A DNA stretch of 64,000 nt, taken from assembly GCA_951812925.1 (NCBI GenBank), contig OX638368.1:114227309-114291308 (forward strand), written 5' to 3'. The position numbers were made by a program, and so were the translations under genes. The stretch is from Calliopum simillimum (lineage: Eukaryota; Arthropoda; Insecta; Diptera; Lauxaniidae). This document shows positions 11,692 through 22,860 of this stretch, in pieces. The first letter of the stretch is position 1; the number at the start of each line of letters is the position of its first letter. Below the pieces are notes generated by a model. The model made no database searches, was not told the origin of the DNA, and worked only from the letters and a program-made list of their open reading frames with translations.

Positions 11692-11902
11692 TCAGAAGAT
11701 GCGTTGAAAGCCCATTTCAGATAGTTTGCTCTGTGCGATGGCTTGACGGTGTGCGGCACGCAATTCATCGTGTCCAACGTAAGATGTAACAATGATAATG
11801 ACTGAAAATTAAAATTGGGATTAGCAAGGCTCAAAAACACAAAAAATGGGAAAGAAAATCCTATGCACATACCTTGCAAATCCTCGCAACCACTAATATG
11901 AA
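11692..11902 (-). pseudogene. Beta-1,3-glycosyltransferase-like exon fragment, copy 2
   Basis: Second copy of the exon-intron-exon fragment, 527 bp downstream and identical in the translated part. It arose with the tandem duplication. Confidence 0.45.
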
Positions 11903-12230
11903 ATAGCGTTGTGTCTAGCTATGTTATTACGACAAAATTCAGTCCAATTTTTCTTTTGCTGAACTCAATTTTTTTTTTTAATAGCAGAAAGTCAATAAAA
12001 ATAATATTCAAAATTTGGCATCCCTTTGCCGCATCTATTTGTTTTGTGAAGCAAAACTTGGCATCCCTTTGCCGCATCTATTTTGTGAGGAAAAGTTTGG
12101 CATCACTTTACCGCATCTATTTTTCAATTTTTTTCAATTCTTATCAGGGATGATATTTGTATTGACTATTGACTTTACAAAAGTACTGAAGTACTTTCGA
12201 CTCGAAAAAGTCCTTTCGTGATTTTTTGTG

Positions 12231-12464
12231 TTACTTATTATGTGAACGTGCTATAGCATTTCGCAAAATACTAGCTCCTGGATTTTTTTCCAATTTTAAA
12301 TCTACCTCACGCCAAAAATTTTCCACATATGGCCGGCAAAAATAATACTTATGCCGAGGATTGTGGACCTCTTCGGTTAACCAACGTGACGAAGAGGCAG
12401 CCGATGTTGCTCCCGTAGGATTCGCAACACCACCACCAGCAATTCCATAAAATTCATTCGACAT
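12231..12464 (-). CDS. Hypothetical 77-residue protein
   Basis: Single open frame from an ATG at 12464 (upstream bases AAAAAAATG) to a stop at 12231. It begins MSNEFYGIAGGGVANPTGAT, has a Ser/Ala stretch, then a more complex part (NPRHKYYFCRPYVENFW, KLEKNPGASILRNAI). Its composition looks protein-like compared with other short frames nearby, but I recognise no family. The pogo-like element begins 43 bp upstream of the start and may have separated the gene from its promoter or first exons. It could be another captured exon fragment. Confidence 0.3.
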   Translation of the reverse strand: MSNEFYGIAGGGVANPTGATSAASSSRWLTEEVHNPRHKYYFCRPYVENFWREVDLKLEKNPGASILRNAIARSHNK

Positions 12465-12506
12465 TTTTTTACTAGGACTAATTGTGGAGAACCTTTACTA
12501 AATATA

Positions 12507-13647
12507 GGGGAATGTCGTCAGGGTTGGGCCGCTGTCAGGGTTGGGCCACTGCAATTTTTCGTATATGACACGTGCTGCCATCTGTGCTATAGCGTCGAAT
12601 TATTGTTCTTAATGCCAGAAAACTTTTTTAAGCATTGTTTATCTCCGGGATTGTCAGTAAAAATTTTGTACCTTAGTGTTGTTTTCGATAGCACAAAAAA
12701 ATTTTGTAATAGCAGTGAAAAACGATTCAAAACTTGGAAAAGAACAATGCCACTGCAAGAGAAGGTATATATATCCATTAAGGGCTGAACCATTAGCAAG
12801 TACCCAAATGGAAAGTTCGTTTCCCTAACTTGTTCGCATGCAGTAATGAGCGATCGAATAACATGCTTGTCGTCAGGGTTAGGCCACTCATGTAGTCAGG
12901 GTTGGGCCACATCAATTTTTATTTCGAATCAGTAAAATAACATTACTCAATCGGTTTTTCGGAACACAAAACATGAGTCTATCCTTTCTACATTTTGTCA
13001 TTGGTGGGGCCTTTGCAAGCGGCCGCGCTACCTGTGAAATCTAATCGGGGGTACCGCTCGATGAAAATGCTTCGAAAACGCCCACAAAACGTCCGAAATC
13101 GGACGCAAAAAACACCTGCTAAACGAGGTCGCCCACCAAAAAAAGCACAAAAAAATACTCTTCCGACAAAGATGTGGATCAAGACTTCTGCATTATATGC
13201 TTGGAACTGATGCCCGCGAAACTGAATCGAAACAATTCAATCGCATGCATTGAATGTAAGTAAGACGTGCACTTGAAGTGCGTCAATCTCACAAAAACTT
13301 ACTATGTATGCCCAAATTGCAATTCAGATTAATGTTTTTATGGAAATTTATCATCGAAATTTTGTATAATCGAATGAAAAACAACAAAAAGTTGCATACA
13401 TATTCATTACACATTATTTTACTACATATTTCATCGATATTTGGTGGTGGTCCAACCCTGACTCCTTTTTTTTTTCTTTAGTTTCGTCAATAACTTTTTT
13501 TTTCGAAATCGCAGCGAGTTATCCTAAAGGTATGTTACAGATAAAGGTCCAAACTTTTAAATAGGACCAATCATTTGGTAATATTCAAATATATAAAAAA
13601 GATACAGAGGAAAGTTAAAAAGTGGCCCAACCCTGACGACATTCCCC
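12507..13647. mobile_element. Non-autonomous pogo-like (Tc1/mariner superfamily) element
   Basis: Perfect 24-bp terminal inverted repeats start GGGGAATGTCGTCAGGGTTG and continue GGCC. They are flanked on both sides by TA (12505-12506 and 13648-13649), the Tc1/mariner-type target duplication. The GTCAGGGTTRGGCCAC motif recurs internally. Inside are two out-of-phase coding remnants: an AT-hook-like basic stretch (KTPAKRGRPPKKAQ, near 13,110-13,145) and a Cys-rich segment (CIICLEL...CIEC...HLKC...YVCPNC, near 13,177-13,330) with an internal stop. It looks like the PHD-type finger found at the C-terminus of some pogo-family transposases. The catalytic domain is missing. The superfamily assignment is inferred from TSD and finger. 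Confidence 0.65.
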
Positions 13648-13855
13648 TACATTTTGATTCATTAGAAAATCACTTGCGAAATCTTTATACGCTTAATTTG
13701 TTGAGAATTTCTAGATTTTATAATTTATTGCAATTTTATTATTTTTTCGTTTTCGTCCATTCTGCTGTGCAAAAAATTGCAATAAACGAAATGTCAGACA
13801 GCAAAAGTTTGACAATTTAGTTTGCGACAATCCGTTGAGCCATTTTAGAGCCCCT

Positions 13856-14433
13856 TTACACTAAACAAGAAATAGTCGTGCGATGGATAAATTCGCAGTT
13901 CGAGAACTTGGTTTGACAAGGTTCGTCTTTTCCCAAGTGTGGCGACTTTGGAATTTCACGTCGACATACTACGGAATTCTCTTTTTCTTCGAATTGATCG
14001 TCGTCACCCAAAGTTATATCGATTTTGTTTATTGGTTCGCCATTTGTTTGTATTATAGTTGGAGTCAATGGTGTTTTTGTCGTGCTGCTTTTACCCAATT
14101 CATTGAGATCATCACGGCTTAAATTGGATTTTTGCGTAAGGAAACCATCTGGTGTGGAACTTAAGCTGGTACCTGGAAAGTTTTCAATATCGTACAGTAA
14201 TTCCATGGGAAGTGTTTGATTCATTGAAATATGCGTCATAAGACTCTCCAGCCATATCTCCAAAATATCAAAAGATGGTCTGTCATAAAAGAAGCAACAT
14301 ACAATCACTCAACAAATTTGTATTTATTTATTGGTAAAACTGAATACCTTTTATCAGGATTCAAGTCACAGCATAAGAATGCAATTTTATAGAAAGCTTC
14401 CGGGCACTGATAACAAAATTTTTCACGAAAGTC
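13856..14433 (-). pseudogene. 3' exons of a LIM-kinase (LIMK1-like) copy, truncated
   Basis: Minus strand. Exon A, 14433-14348, encodes FREKFCYQCPEAFYKIAFLC followed by CDLNPDK; its donor is GTATTC. The 68-bp intron ends TATGACAG and exon B runs from 14279 with PSFDILEIWLESLM in phase. This matches the last kinase-domain segment of LIM kinases (CPEPFxKIAFxCCDLNPDxRPxFExLxxWL). Further on, IPKSPHLGKD resembles the insect LIMK1 tail, after which similarity stops (about 13,925) and the frame ends at 13,856. Immediately upstream of exon A there is a stop and no further kinase sequence, so only a C-terminal piece is present. Introns are retained, so this is a genomic fragment. A true gene with very distant upstream exons is not excluded. 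Confidence 0.6.
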
Positions 14434-14439
14434 TTTTTA

Positions 14440-15237
14440 GGAGCAACGCGTCTCACTGACACACAAAAATTTTACAAATGGTAGCTTTCAAAATGGTGGG
14501 AAATGAAAGCGACAAATTTAGAATCCGACTGACGGCAAAGAAACGAAGGAAAAAAACGCGAACGTACAGCGACAAAACTGACGGAAAAATCTGGATCTGC
14601 CTGCACGCGCCTTACAATCTAAGAATAAATAGAAAAAGATACTCATGGCCAAAGCCCATTTTTTTGGTGATAAAGTGGGTTTGGAAATGACAAATTGTTG
14701 CTGTGGACCCGTTTAAATAAATTTATGGTTTATATTTTATGTTTCCACTATTTTTCATTCATTTATTTCCGTTATTTCCATCAGCATATCAATTTCTATC
14801 ATAAAAATTTTATCCGCTGTTGCTGTTTCCTCTTTGGCGTACAAAGCAACACTAAATATTGACAGTTTATTGAACATGTAAACACAAACTCGGTATGACA
14901 TATGATGACCAGTTTGATGGCTACACTGTTAATGTAAAAGGGGCTAATTGTAAGAACTACGGAAGTACTATTATTTATTTTAAAATTTTCGATTGTTAAT
15001 TCCAATAACGATACTTCTCTGACAGCCAAATCGTAAAAAATTAAGTGATGCCAAACAAATTCAAAATAAAAATAAAATATTTAAATTGCGAACGGCCCTA
15101 ATAGAATCAACTGTGCATTCTACAGAGCCTACTTTTTTTTTTTTTTGGAAAATTTTTAAATATAATTTCTGAATAATTTCAAAATCAGTATGAGCGATAC
15201 AGCGAAGGCGGTGATATATATAAAATTGATATTTTTG
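14440..15237. other. Intergenic DNA, no gene seen
   Basis: AT-rich sequence with a short Lys/Arg-rich chance frame near 14,478. It contains one copy of GTGATGCCAAACAAATTC (about 15,043), which recurs near 22,287 and inverted near 21,607, evidently part of a dispersed repeat. Confidence 0.4.
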
Positions 15238-15550
15238 TGAGACGCGTTGTTCCTGAAAATTATTTAAAAAAGGATTTTTAAAAAAAATAAACTCATAAAT
15301 TTGTGTTAAAAACATTACACGCGTTGCTCCTGAAAATTAATTAAAAACTGATTTTTAAATAAAATAAACTCATAAATTTGTGATAAAAACATTTCACGCG
15401 TTGCTCCTGAAAATTAATTTAAAACTGATTTTTAAATAAAATAAACTCATAAATTTATGATAAAAACATTTCACGCGTTGCTCCTGAAAATTAATTAAAA
15501 ACTGATTTTCAAATAAAATAAACTCATAAATTTGTGATAAAAACATTGAA
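15238..15550. repeat. Tandem repeat, four units of about 79 bp
   Basis: Units start at about 15,240, 15,318, 15,397 and 15,475 and share CGCGTTGCTCCTGAAAATTA and AAATAAACTCATAAATTTGT. The first unit is more diverged than the other three. No coding function. Confidence 0.8.
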
Positions 15551-15770
15551 ATCGCTGTAGCCGTTTTCGAGAAAAAATATTGGCACAGAAACAAGTACAA
15601 AGAAACAAAAAAACATACAATTTTAGCTCCTATAAGAAGAGAAGATATCCCAACATGTAAACATCCCAAAATATGAACACTTTCGGCCTACCATTGACTA
15701 CTCCAAAATAAGAACATATTTTTTCTTAAACTTGAAACAGAATACGAACTTATTTCTAAATCTTTTTGCT

Positions 15771-16038
15771 TATATCGTCGGCTTAAAACTACCACTAGAC
15801 ATCTACATTTTTTATGTTTTGAGAAAAAAGCGTTTTAAGTTTTTTGAAATTCGTTTTTTGTATGGGATTTTGCATTTTCTGCTTTTTATTCTTTATATGA
15901 AATTGGATGGGGACTAAATTTCAAAAAACCGAATAGACTAAGGCATAGAACCGTTTTTTCTTCAGGTTTCTGTATACTTACCTAAAAACATCAATATATG
16001 TATGTAGATGTCTAGTTGTAAATTTAACCCGACGATAT
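15771..16038. mobile_element. MITE with terminal inverted repeats of about 38 bp
   Basis: The left end TATATCGTCGGCTTAAAACT continues ACCACTAGACATCTACAT. The right end is its inverted copy (ATGTAGATGTCTAGTTGTAA ... CCCGACGATAT). The length of 268 bp and lack of coding capacity fit a MITE. The target duplication is not clear. Confidence 0.6.
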
Positions 16039-16104
16039 GGGATCTGTGTAACGAGCAAAATTATTAAATCGATTGAATTGAATAAATTGATATTTTAAAA
16101 CATT

Positions 16105-16560
16105 CTAATACTTTTTATCGTGTGACTTCCGAAATGAAAAGTAATTGAAACTACACGGATTACGGGACAAGCCTGCCTAAGTCGAGGGCCCGGACTTAAG
16201 CAGAAATTAATAAAATTTACCCGGCATGAACACGATACAAGCACTTGATAAAAAGCCCGGGCCCGCATAATTATTTTTTTTTTTTTTCAAAGAAAAAAAT
16301 ACAAAGATTGTATGGACACTGTCTGCTTACTTGAGCTTTTTGGTCAAATCTTATGAGTTTTTTTGTTTGACTTAACTTATTTTATTTTTATTCTAAGCAC
16401 TACACTTATACATTATTTTCCAGAATTTTTTCCAAGTTTGTGCTTTATGGGCTTTAACGGGCCCCTGAGCTTAAGCCTTTTGTGGTTAGGTTAGAAAGTC
16501 CGACCTCGTCGCTGGAAAGTAGAGCCCCTCGGGCCAAGAAAAAACCCGAGCCAGTGTCCA
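16105..16560. repeat. Dispersed repeat with CACGGATTACGGGACA and CCCGGGC-rich segments
   Basis: AATACTTTTTATCGTGTGAC and the CGGATTACGG motif recur at about 61,095-61,150. Inverted partial copies lie near 38,915-38,990 and 60,825-60,870. Further right lie short GC-rich inverted segments (GCCCGGGCCCG near 16,256). No gene is seen; the repeat type is not identified. Confidence 0.45.
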
Positions 16561-16859
16561 TCTTTACACTCAACTATAAAAAATAAAATTCATAAAATTA
16601 ATATCCTTCTACACGTTTCATATTTTAAAGACTGGAAGGTACCGAATCCTACCTTTAGTAAAACATTAAATTTAATTATTAAATTGAAGTATTTAAGAAA
16701 AAAAATACTAAAACAGTTATCAGTTAGTTCTTTCTTATTCCATATAAAACTTAAAAAGGTGATTTCCCAAATATGTAAAATTGACGTTATGAGGCCAAAA
16801 CGATAAGCTTCCCAAAAAATTTTGAAAATTAAAAATAGACTTAAAAATGGCAATCCGCT

Positions 16860-17690
16860 TTAACTTTCGCCGTAACTTCGAAACTACTGATCTTTTCAGA
16901 AACATTCTTAAATAAACTTTTGTGGAGAGTTACTAGGCCATCATTATCTTAAAAAGAAAATGAAATTTTTTGTACAAAAATAGCAATTTTTTAAAAGTTT
17001 TTTGACTTTTTTCTAGAAATTGGTTTCTTGTAATTTTCAAAGAGCGGAATATTTGTCCGGAATATCTTATGTTGAAGGGATCAAATGAAATCAAAAGTAA
17101 TTAAAAAAAAATTATTTAAATATATAAAATTTTTAGGTTATGGAGCGTCAAAGCTAAAAAAATATAATTTTTTAGTGTTTTTTTTTTTTCTTAATTTTTG
17201 ATTTGTTTGCATGTCATATCTTCTAAACTAATTTCGGGTCGCTGAACACGAAAATAGCTTTGGTTTTCGATTTTTTTAAGGCCGCTCCTGCACATACATA
17301 TTATCGAAAATTTCAATTGTCGAGCTCGCCACCCAGGAAAAAATTTAAATCAAGTGAACTCCAAAAAGGTTTTAAAATGTGCTATGAAGTAGCCTTGTAA
17401 GATTTAAAGGAAAATCATACAAGACCATTTCATATAAAACTAGCTAAAAAATATCTTGCTTCCAATAAAGTAGAAAAAATCATTTCCTAGACATGAACAT
17501 TTTCTTAAAAAAAATTCTATTTTTGTATCAAAACAGCAACAAGTTTAAATTTTAGACCGAAATCTTCTAAAAAGATAATGTTGGCCTAGATATTCTCTAC
17601 AAAGGTTTACTTAAAGACATCTCCGAAAAAACCAACAGTTCTGAAGTTACGGCCAGTTAAAAAAAATTGCCTTTTTAAAGTACATTTTTT
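16860..17690. mobile_element. Foldback-like inverted repeat, arms about 200 bp
   Basis: The segment at about 16,868-16,955 (CGTAACTTCGAAACTACTGA, then AAACTTTTGTGGAGAGTTACTAGGCC) pairs with the inverse of 17,575-17,665 (GGCCTAGATATTCTCTACAAAG ... GAAGTTACGGCC). Pairing continues inward with many mismatches. No coding content. The outer ends are not defined. Confidence 0.5.
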
Positions 17691-17699
17691 AAGCTTTAA

Positions 17700-18767
17700 T
17701 CGCAGACCGGCTGAAACCTTATTTTTGACCTTTATTTTATCAATATGTGCGGGAAGCAAACAAAATCACAACTTTACACATTTCATATATCTCGTGGTCA
17801 TCCTTGCGTTTACGGAAAAACAATATTCGCTCGACGATGTGATAGTCTCGAATAAAAAAAAAATCTAGAAGTGGAGGGGGCCCGGTATATTATTACCCCC
17901 GGATCTTCTCTCCACGCCCCGGCGTCAAACAGTCATATAAATATTTCTCTACCATATTTTGTGATCAGAATTGAAAACTGCAATAATAGTTGAGAATCCA
18001 AACTTTTTATAAAAGCATTGGGTTCAGAAATGCGCTAAGTCGACTTACTCATTTCTTTAAGCAAGATTTCGGGATGACATATCCACATCTTCTAAAGATA
18101 CATAAAAAAAAATTTGACTAACCAATTTTATTCTTTTTCGGATTATTTTGATTTACCAATATTTTTCTTAAAGCTGTTAACCGTAGAATTCACCGAATCG
18201 AATTAAAGCCGATTTTGTAATTTTCAGTTTTTAAATAACAAATATTTTTTGTGTATTTTTTTAAAAATTCTATATAATAACGTCTTACAATAACGTAATA
18301 ATAAACTATTAAAGACGCCTCACTTACACGCTAAAACAATTTTTATTTCTATTTCTTATAATTTGATTTTTTAACCATGGTACTAGGTTTTACATCATAT
18401 TTACATCATAACTGATTTATAATATGTAATTTTACATACTTAGAACGAATTTAATGATAGCTTTAGTTTCGTAATTTAATAGTTGCTTGTATTTGACAAT
18501 GCGCAGCTCTTTGAAAAATGAGAAATAATTTTTTTTTTTTTAATAAAAAGTAATGTTGCAAAAAAAAAAAAAAAATTTCACATTTTTCAATATAAGAACT
18601 AAGCACAAACAAATTTAATTGCTTTACAAATCTCGCTGCTACTGTGCTCAATATAGTTAATCTTTTTACGTAGCTTCGAAATTCGTAAACAATTTCGTAA
18701 TTCGGCTAAAAACTAAATTTAAAGGCTAAAAACTAAATTTAAATCAAAGTTCAAGCTAATTTCTAAA
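17700..18767. other. Intergenic DNA 3' of Tim44
   Basis: AT-rich, with several long A/T runs and no gene. The Tim44 transcript presumably ends in this stretch (minus strand, left of 18,768), but I cannot choose a single polyadenylation site. Confidence 0.4.
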
Positions 18768-21324
18768 CTAAACAAATTGTTCCTGACTGTTTGCAGAGAG
18801 TTCCATTAGTCGCCAAGCAGCCTTTGAATTTAGTTCGTTAGGATCTCGACACAATACCCAAACGTAGTTTACGCGCATAACTTTCTCTGGGTCACCTTCA
18901 ACAACTTTATGATTTTGATCACGCACACACATTATCTGCTGAGCCTGGAAAGTCACAATAAGTACTGGTCCTTGTTCCATTACTTTGCCCATAGCTAAGT
19001 CAATATTTTCAATATCTAATATTTTAGAATCTAAATAGAGACCCTGTTTCTTGGCTTGCGATATAGGTGTCGCTATAATGTTATACGTACTCTCAAAGCA
19101 CCAGTCTTTGAGTATTTCCAAATCACCACGTACCATAGCTTCTAGTATATTGGGTATAATGTCAGTTTCGCAATCGCGTAAAAATTGCTTCTGATCGAAA
19201 TTTGGGTCGATTTTACATAGTTCCGTTAGAGTTTCAGAGAGTTCTGTTTTGGAGAAAAGTCCGCCCATAACATCGGATACTTTATCAGTAAGTAAGCGGG
19301 AGGCTCGTATCACAGGATTTTCAGATTCATCATATTTCAATTTCCAATCGAGTACTTTGTTAACATACGCATTGTTGTTCTTGAAATTCTCCCAGGATTG
19401 ATAGAATTTGGAGTCCTTGTGCAATTCCACACCTTGTTGATAAAAAGCAGTATTATTTTTTTTTTTAAAGTTTGTAAATAGTATTACAGTAAATACATAA
19501 GCATAACATAAAATGAATCGAAAAAAAATTTTTTTTTGCTGGCATTGAGTCTTGGGCAGGAAACACAATTAGATATTAGACATTTTTATGGTTTTAGCTC
19601 TGGTTTTCGGACTTGAAAGTTTAACATAAAAAAGACTTAAGAAACACGAATTTTTTGGATATTTCAACAAATTCATATTAAACTTAACTTATACATGTTG
19701 GGGGCTGTCCATAAACTCCGTGACGCTCCTAGGAGGGGGTTCGAGCAATCGTCACGCTTGTGTATTTTATTTATTTTTTATATGAAGCTACCGTCACATA
19801 GGGGGGGGGGGTTTATTTTAGCGTCACGGAGTTTATGGACAGCCCCTTGTACGGAATAAAATCTGTGCAAAGATGGCAAAAGCTGCTATCGAGCAGTTTT
19901 TGTGAAAATGAGTTATGAGTCTATGGTATTGTTCTCGGTGAGATCTACAAGCTGGCAAAATCAGATTTGCTCTATGATTTGTAGTTCCTTAGATAAACAA
20001 CTTGAAAAACCGGATTTCGTGATTTTCATATCAATTAAAAATTTAAATTTGCTCTCCTGAAAAATTATGAAAACATGCGATAGCAGTTTTTGCCATCTTT
20101 GCACAGAAATATCAAATAATTTTTAAATGGCTATTGCCATCCAAAATTCGTATAACAATTTTTAAGGTCATATATACATATAACTATTTTTTAAACTTTA
20201 ATATCTCGGAAACCAGAGCTAAACCGTAAAAAAGATTTTAGCCCCTTAAACATATACTTATAGGCAAATTTCAATTAATTCTGAACAATAAAATTCTAAA
20301 ATAAAAAATAAATATGTTATCTCTGTAAATGCTGTCATGTTATTTGATCGTAACGACAAGATCGTTTCTTATATTTTATGTGAATATATCTTTAAAGCGT
20401 AATCTTTTTATAAAAAAGTTTTTGGACTAAAGTTATGTTATTGTACCTGTTGCATCCATATTTGGTTCTACTACCCGCTCGTCCGCCGAAAATTCAACTT
20501 CAACACGCTTGCGCAGCTTTGTCGGTGAACTGTATACACGTGAATTAATGCTTTGCGAATCAATTTCTTGCTTGATCATTTTTGTTGTGTCCGAAATAGC
20601 CTGGAAGGTAGTCGTTTGTCCAAACTTTTCACCCTGCTCTGATATCGTATCTGTTACGCCTTTCGCAGTTTTTGAAAATTCCTCGCTGAATTTGGAAGCC
20701 TTTTTTGCGATATCAGTTTTGCTCGCCTCGTCAAGAACATCGCTTACTTTTTCCTTAAAAGTTCCTAATTGTTCTTTAAGTATGTTAGAGGACTTTTGGG
20801 CTTCTGACTCGACTATGTTGAATTTTTGTCTGGCCGATTGTAGTGCATCTGATTGCTCCAACTTTTGGGCTTCCTCTCTGAACTTTTTAATGTTGTCCTT
20901 CATTTCCTTGTTTTTATCCATTTCACTTTTTAAATTATCTATAAACGATGATAGAAAACCTGGCCTGCGTCCAGGTTGGGAATAACAGCGCTGAGAAAGA
21001 AAATATTGGGTTATTCTTCCAATGTGCATATGTAATTATAATCCTACCTGGTTCTGCGCTGCTTGCGCTTGCAAGTAGTATTGGTTGGTTAATCTGTAAC
21101 ATGTTCCCCGTGACAGTGCTAATAATTTATACTGTAAATAAAATAATTTTTGATTATAAAAAGAAGAAAATAATTTGTGGTGAAAACGAATACTTAATAC
21201 ATAAAAATTAATTTAGAATGAACCCATTTATTAGGGACTGTTTCCCACCACCTTTACCAAATAACCTCCAAATGTTTGTCCCCCTTCTTTTACTTTTGCG
21301 AGTATTTTTTGCAAGACTTACCAT
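18768..21324 (-). CDS. Tim44: Mitochondrial import inner membrane translocase subunit Tim44
   Basis: Four exons: 21324-21322 (only the ATG, then GTAAGT), 21131-21048, 20990-20447 and 19432-18768; all phases agree, giving 431 residues (family about 430-450). Tim44 anchors mtHsp70 to the TIM23 channel on the matrix side of the inner membrane. The N-terminus (MYKLLALSRGTCYRL) is a plausible presequence. Next comes a charged helical region with the family pattern FLSSFIDNLKSEMDKNKEMK. The C-terminal half (from GVELHKDSKFYQSWENFKNN, through DPNFDQKQFLRDCE and IPNILEAMVRGDLE) is the Tim44 domain, ending near VLIVTFQAQQIMCVRD. The 1,014-bp last intron holds two MITEs. To my knowledge the Drosophila Tim44 homologue also lies beside nanos, which supports conserved gene order here. 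Confidence 0.93.
19701..19846. mobile_element. 146-bp MITE in the last Tim44 intron
   Basis: Terminal inverted repeats GGGGCTGTCCATAAACTCCG followed by TGACGCT are nearly perfect at both ends. The flanks read TTG on both sides (19698-19700 and 19847-19849), a possible 3-bp target duplication. A one-ended relative starts at about 29,782. A G(11) run lies inside. Confidence 0.75.
19863..20106. mobile_element. 244-bp MITE in the last Tim44 intron
   Basis: The left end CTGTGCAAAGATGGCAAAAG followed by CTGCTATCG is repeated inverted at the right end (CGATAGCAGTTTTTGCCATC, TTTGCACAG). No coding capacity. It lies 16 bp from the preceding MITE. Confidence 0.7.
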
Positions 21325-22540
21325 TTTACAATTTTAATATTTAATAATGTCTTTGACTTAAATTTAAAATGAAATTTTGTTTAAATACTCTCACGAATTT
21401 ATATAATTTCCGTATCGCGAGTCAAGAAAAAAAAACTTCGGGGCGCTATCGAATCATGCTGTGTAGAAATGTCAAAAAAAAGATTTTTTTCAATTGAATT
21501 CGTTTTGACAGCTGACTCACAGCTTTATGTTTTATAAAAATGAAACGCAACACTGGTGTACACACTATCAAATTTTGTCGATTTTAATTTGATGAACTCG
21601 AATTTGTTTGGCATCACTAATTTTGAGTTTTGAGTGTACACATGTACACACCATCAAATCGCTCTTCAAATTTCAGTTTTGCTTTGTACGCCGATGAGGT
21701 AAAATCGCAATAGCGGATGAATTCTGGCTATGAAAATTGAAGCGTCGATGAATAACAAGAAAACTAATTATTAAAATCTAGTGGAAATACCATAAACTAA
21801 ATCTTAATTGCAGACATAAATTATTTCATCCATTGAAAAAACAACTGAAAATTATTTTGTTACTATTTTCCAAAAAAAAATTGACTTTTGTGCATAAAAT
21901 TCTTCAGTAGCTGCATCTAAAATTACATATGTATATGGAAATTGGCTAGGAAGATATTTAATAATTAAGTTAAATTATTTAAGCTTTCTATCAACCACAA
22001 CCTTACTCAAAATAATGAAAACAACCCTTATAATATTAAAAAAAATCATATTCCTCTTTACTTTCATCATCCGAGCGACGTGCACTCGTTGAAATCTTGT
22101 TTTGAAATGAAAGTACGCATACAGAAAAATGTGTCTGCGTTCACATTTTCTAATTACTCATCAAATCAGAGAAAAGTCAGAAATTTTTGATTTTCTTCAA
22201 AGTTTTTGACAAATTATTTGAAGAAGCGTTCTCACTATCAAAAACTCATCAAATCCATACAAATTTTTTTTAACGGCAAAATTGGGTGATGCCAAACAAA
22301 TTCCAGCTCATCAAAAAAAAATTTCTCGTCACTCGTTGCAAAAATGTTTGTAAGTTGGTTTAGAGTGTGTCATGGTTGAATTACCCTGGTTGCAGCGATA
22401 ACCAATGATGCTTCTTCTTATAATTTTTTAAACTACGAAAATGTCAAAATAAGTAACCAAAACAAAACAAAAATTTACAATTGAAATATAAATACAAATT
22501 ATTCGAACATAAAAATTTTCAATCTAATTGTGTGAATATA
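21325..22540. other. Tim44 upstream region with inverted dispersed repeat
   Basis: Contains the Tim44 promoter side, but no core element can be named with confidence. GAATTTGTTTGGCATCAC near 21,600 is inverted near 22,287 (GTGATGCCAAACAAATTC), and GTACACACTATCAAA / GTACACACCATCAAA recur, so a DNA element of about 0.7-0.8 kb may lie between. No open frame of interest. Confidence 0.35.
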
Positions 22541-22547
22541 GTTAAAA

Positions 22548-22860
22548 ATGCCATTTTCGTGCTACATTTGTCGCGCGATCGCTTCAAAAGAAAATGTGTC
22601 CATGTTTTGTGTTCCTCACAATGAATTTAGGCGTTGACGCTGGACTGAAGCTTGCGGATTCACTTTCTGTTGTAATAAAATCGTTGCCGCTAAAGTAAAC
22701 TTGGTCCAATTGTTGGTGAAGCTAAATTGAGTCTTGATATACGTTAGCTGGTGCTGGTGTGGGTGTAATCGCTGCAGGAGCTAGTGGTATAGCTATTGGT
22801 GCACTTGGAATATCAAGATGCTGAAAGTGATGTCGCTGAAGATGACAATAATCCATTTCC
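22548..22860 (+). pseudogene. Possible THAP-type zinc-finger remnant
   Basis: From ATG 22548 the frame reads MPFSCYICRAIASKENVSMF, then CVPHNEFRR, a stop, and in the same frame RWTEACGFTF. Cys spacing near the N-terminus, the F-x-x-P-like segment and the WxxAC stretch recall the THAP DNA-binding finger, often derived from P-element-like transposases. A Gly/Ala-rich frame follows near 22,750-22,830. The resemblance is partial, so this is tentative. Confidence 0.3.

Larger units (their letters stand above)
11056..12110. repeat. Near-identical 527-bp tandem duplication
   Basis: The sequence from CCATGATCGGGTATAAAATG at about 11,056 through the GGCATC array recurs from about 11,583 with an offset of 527 bp and almost no changes. 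The encoded 91-residue antisense frames are identical. This implies a very recent duplication or a gene-conversion event, or an assembly artefact. The unit contains a glycosyltransferase-like exon pair followed by the TTGGCATCCCTTTGCCGCAT array. Confidence 0.85.

Noticed and set aside
13856..14433. Active LIM kinase gene end
   Set aside because: Considered a real gene 3' end, but the reading frame stops immediately upstream of the first recognisable exon, the C-terminus diverges after IPKSPHLGKD, and no other kinase exon is in the next 4 kb; a fragment is more likely.
20509..20985. 158-residue plus-strand frame over Tim44 exon 3
   Set aside because: Antisense shadow of a well-supported Tim44 exon.
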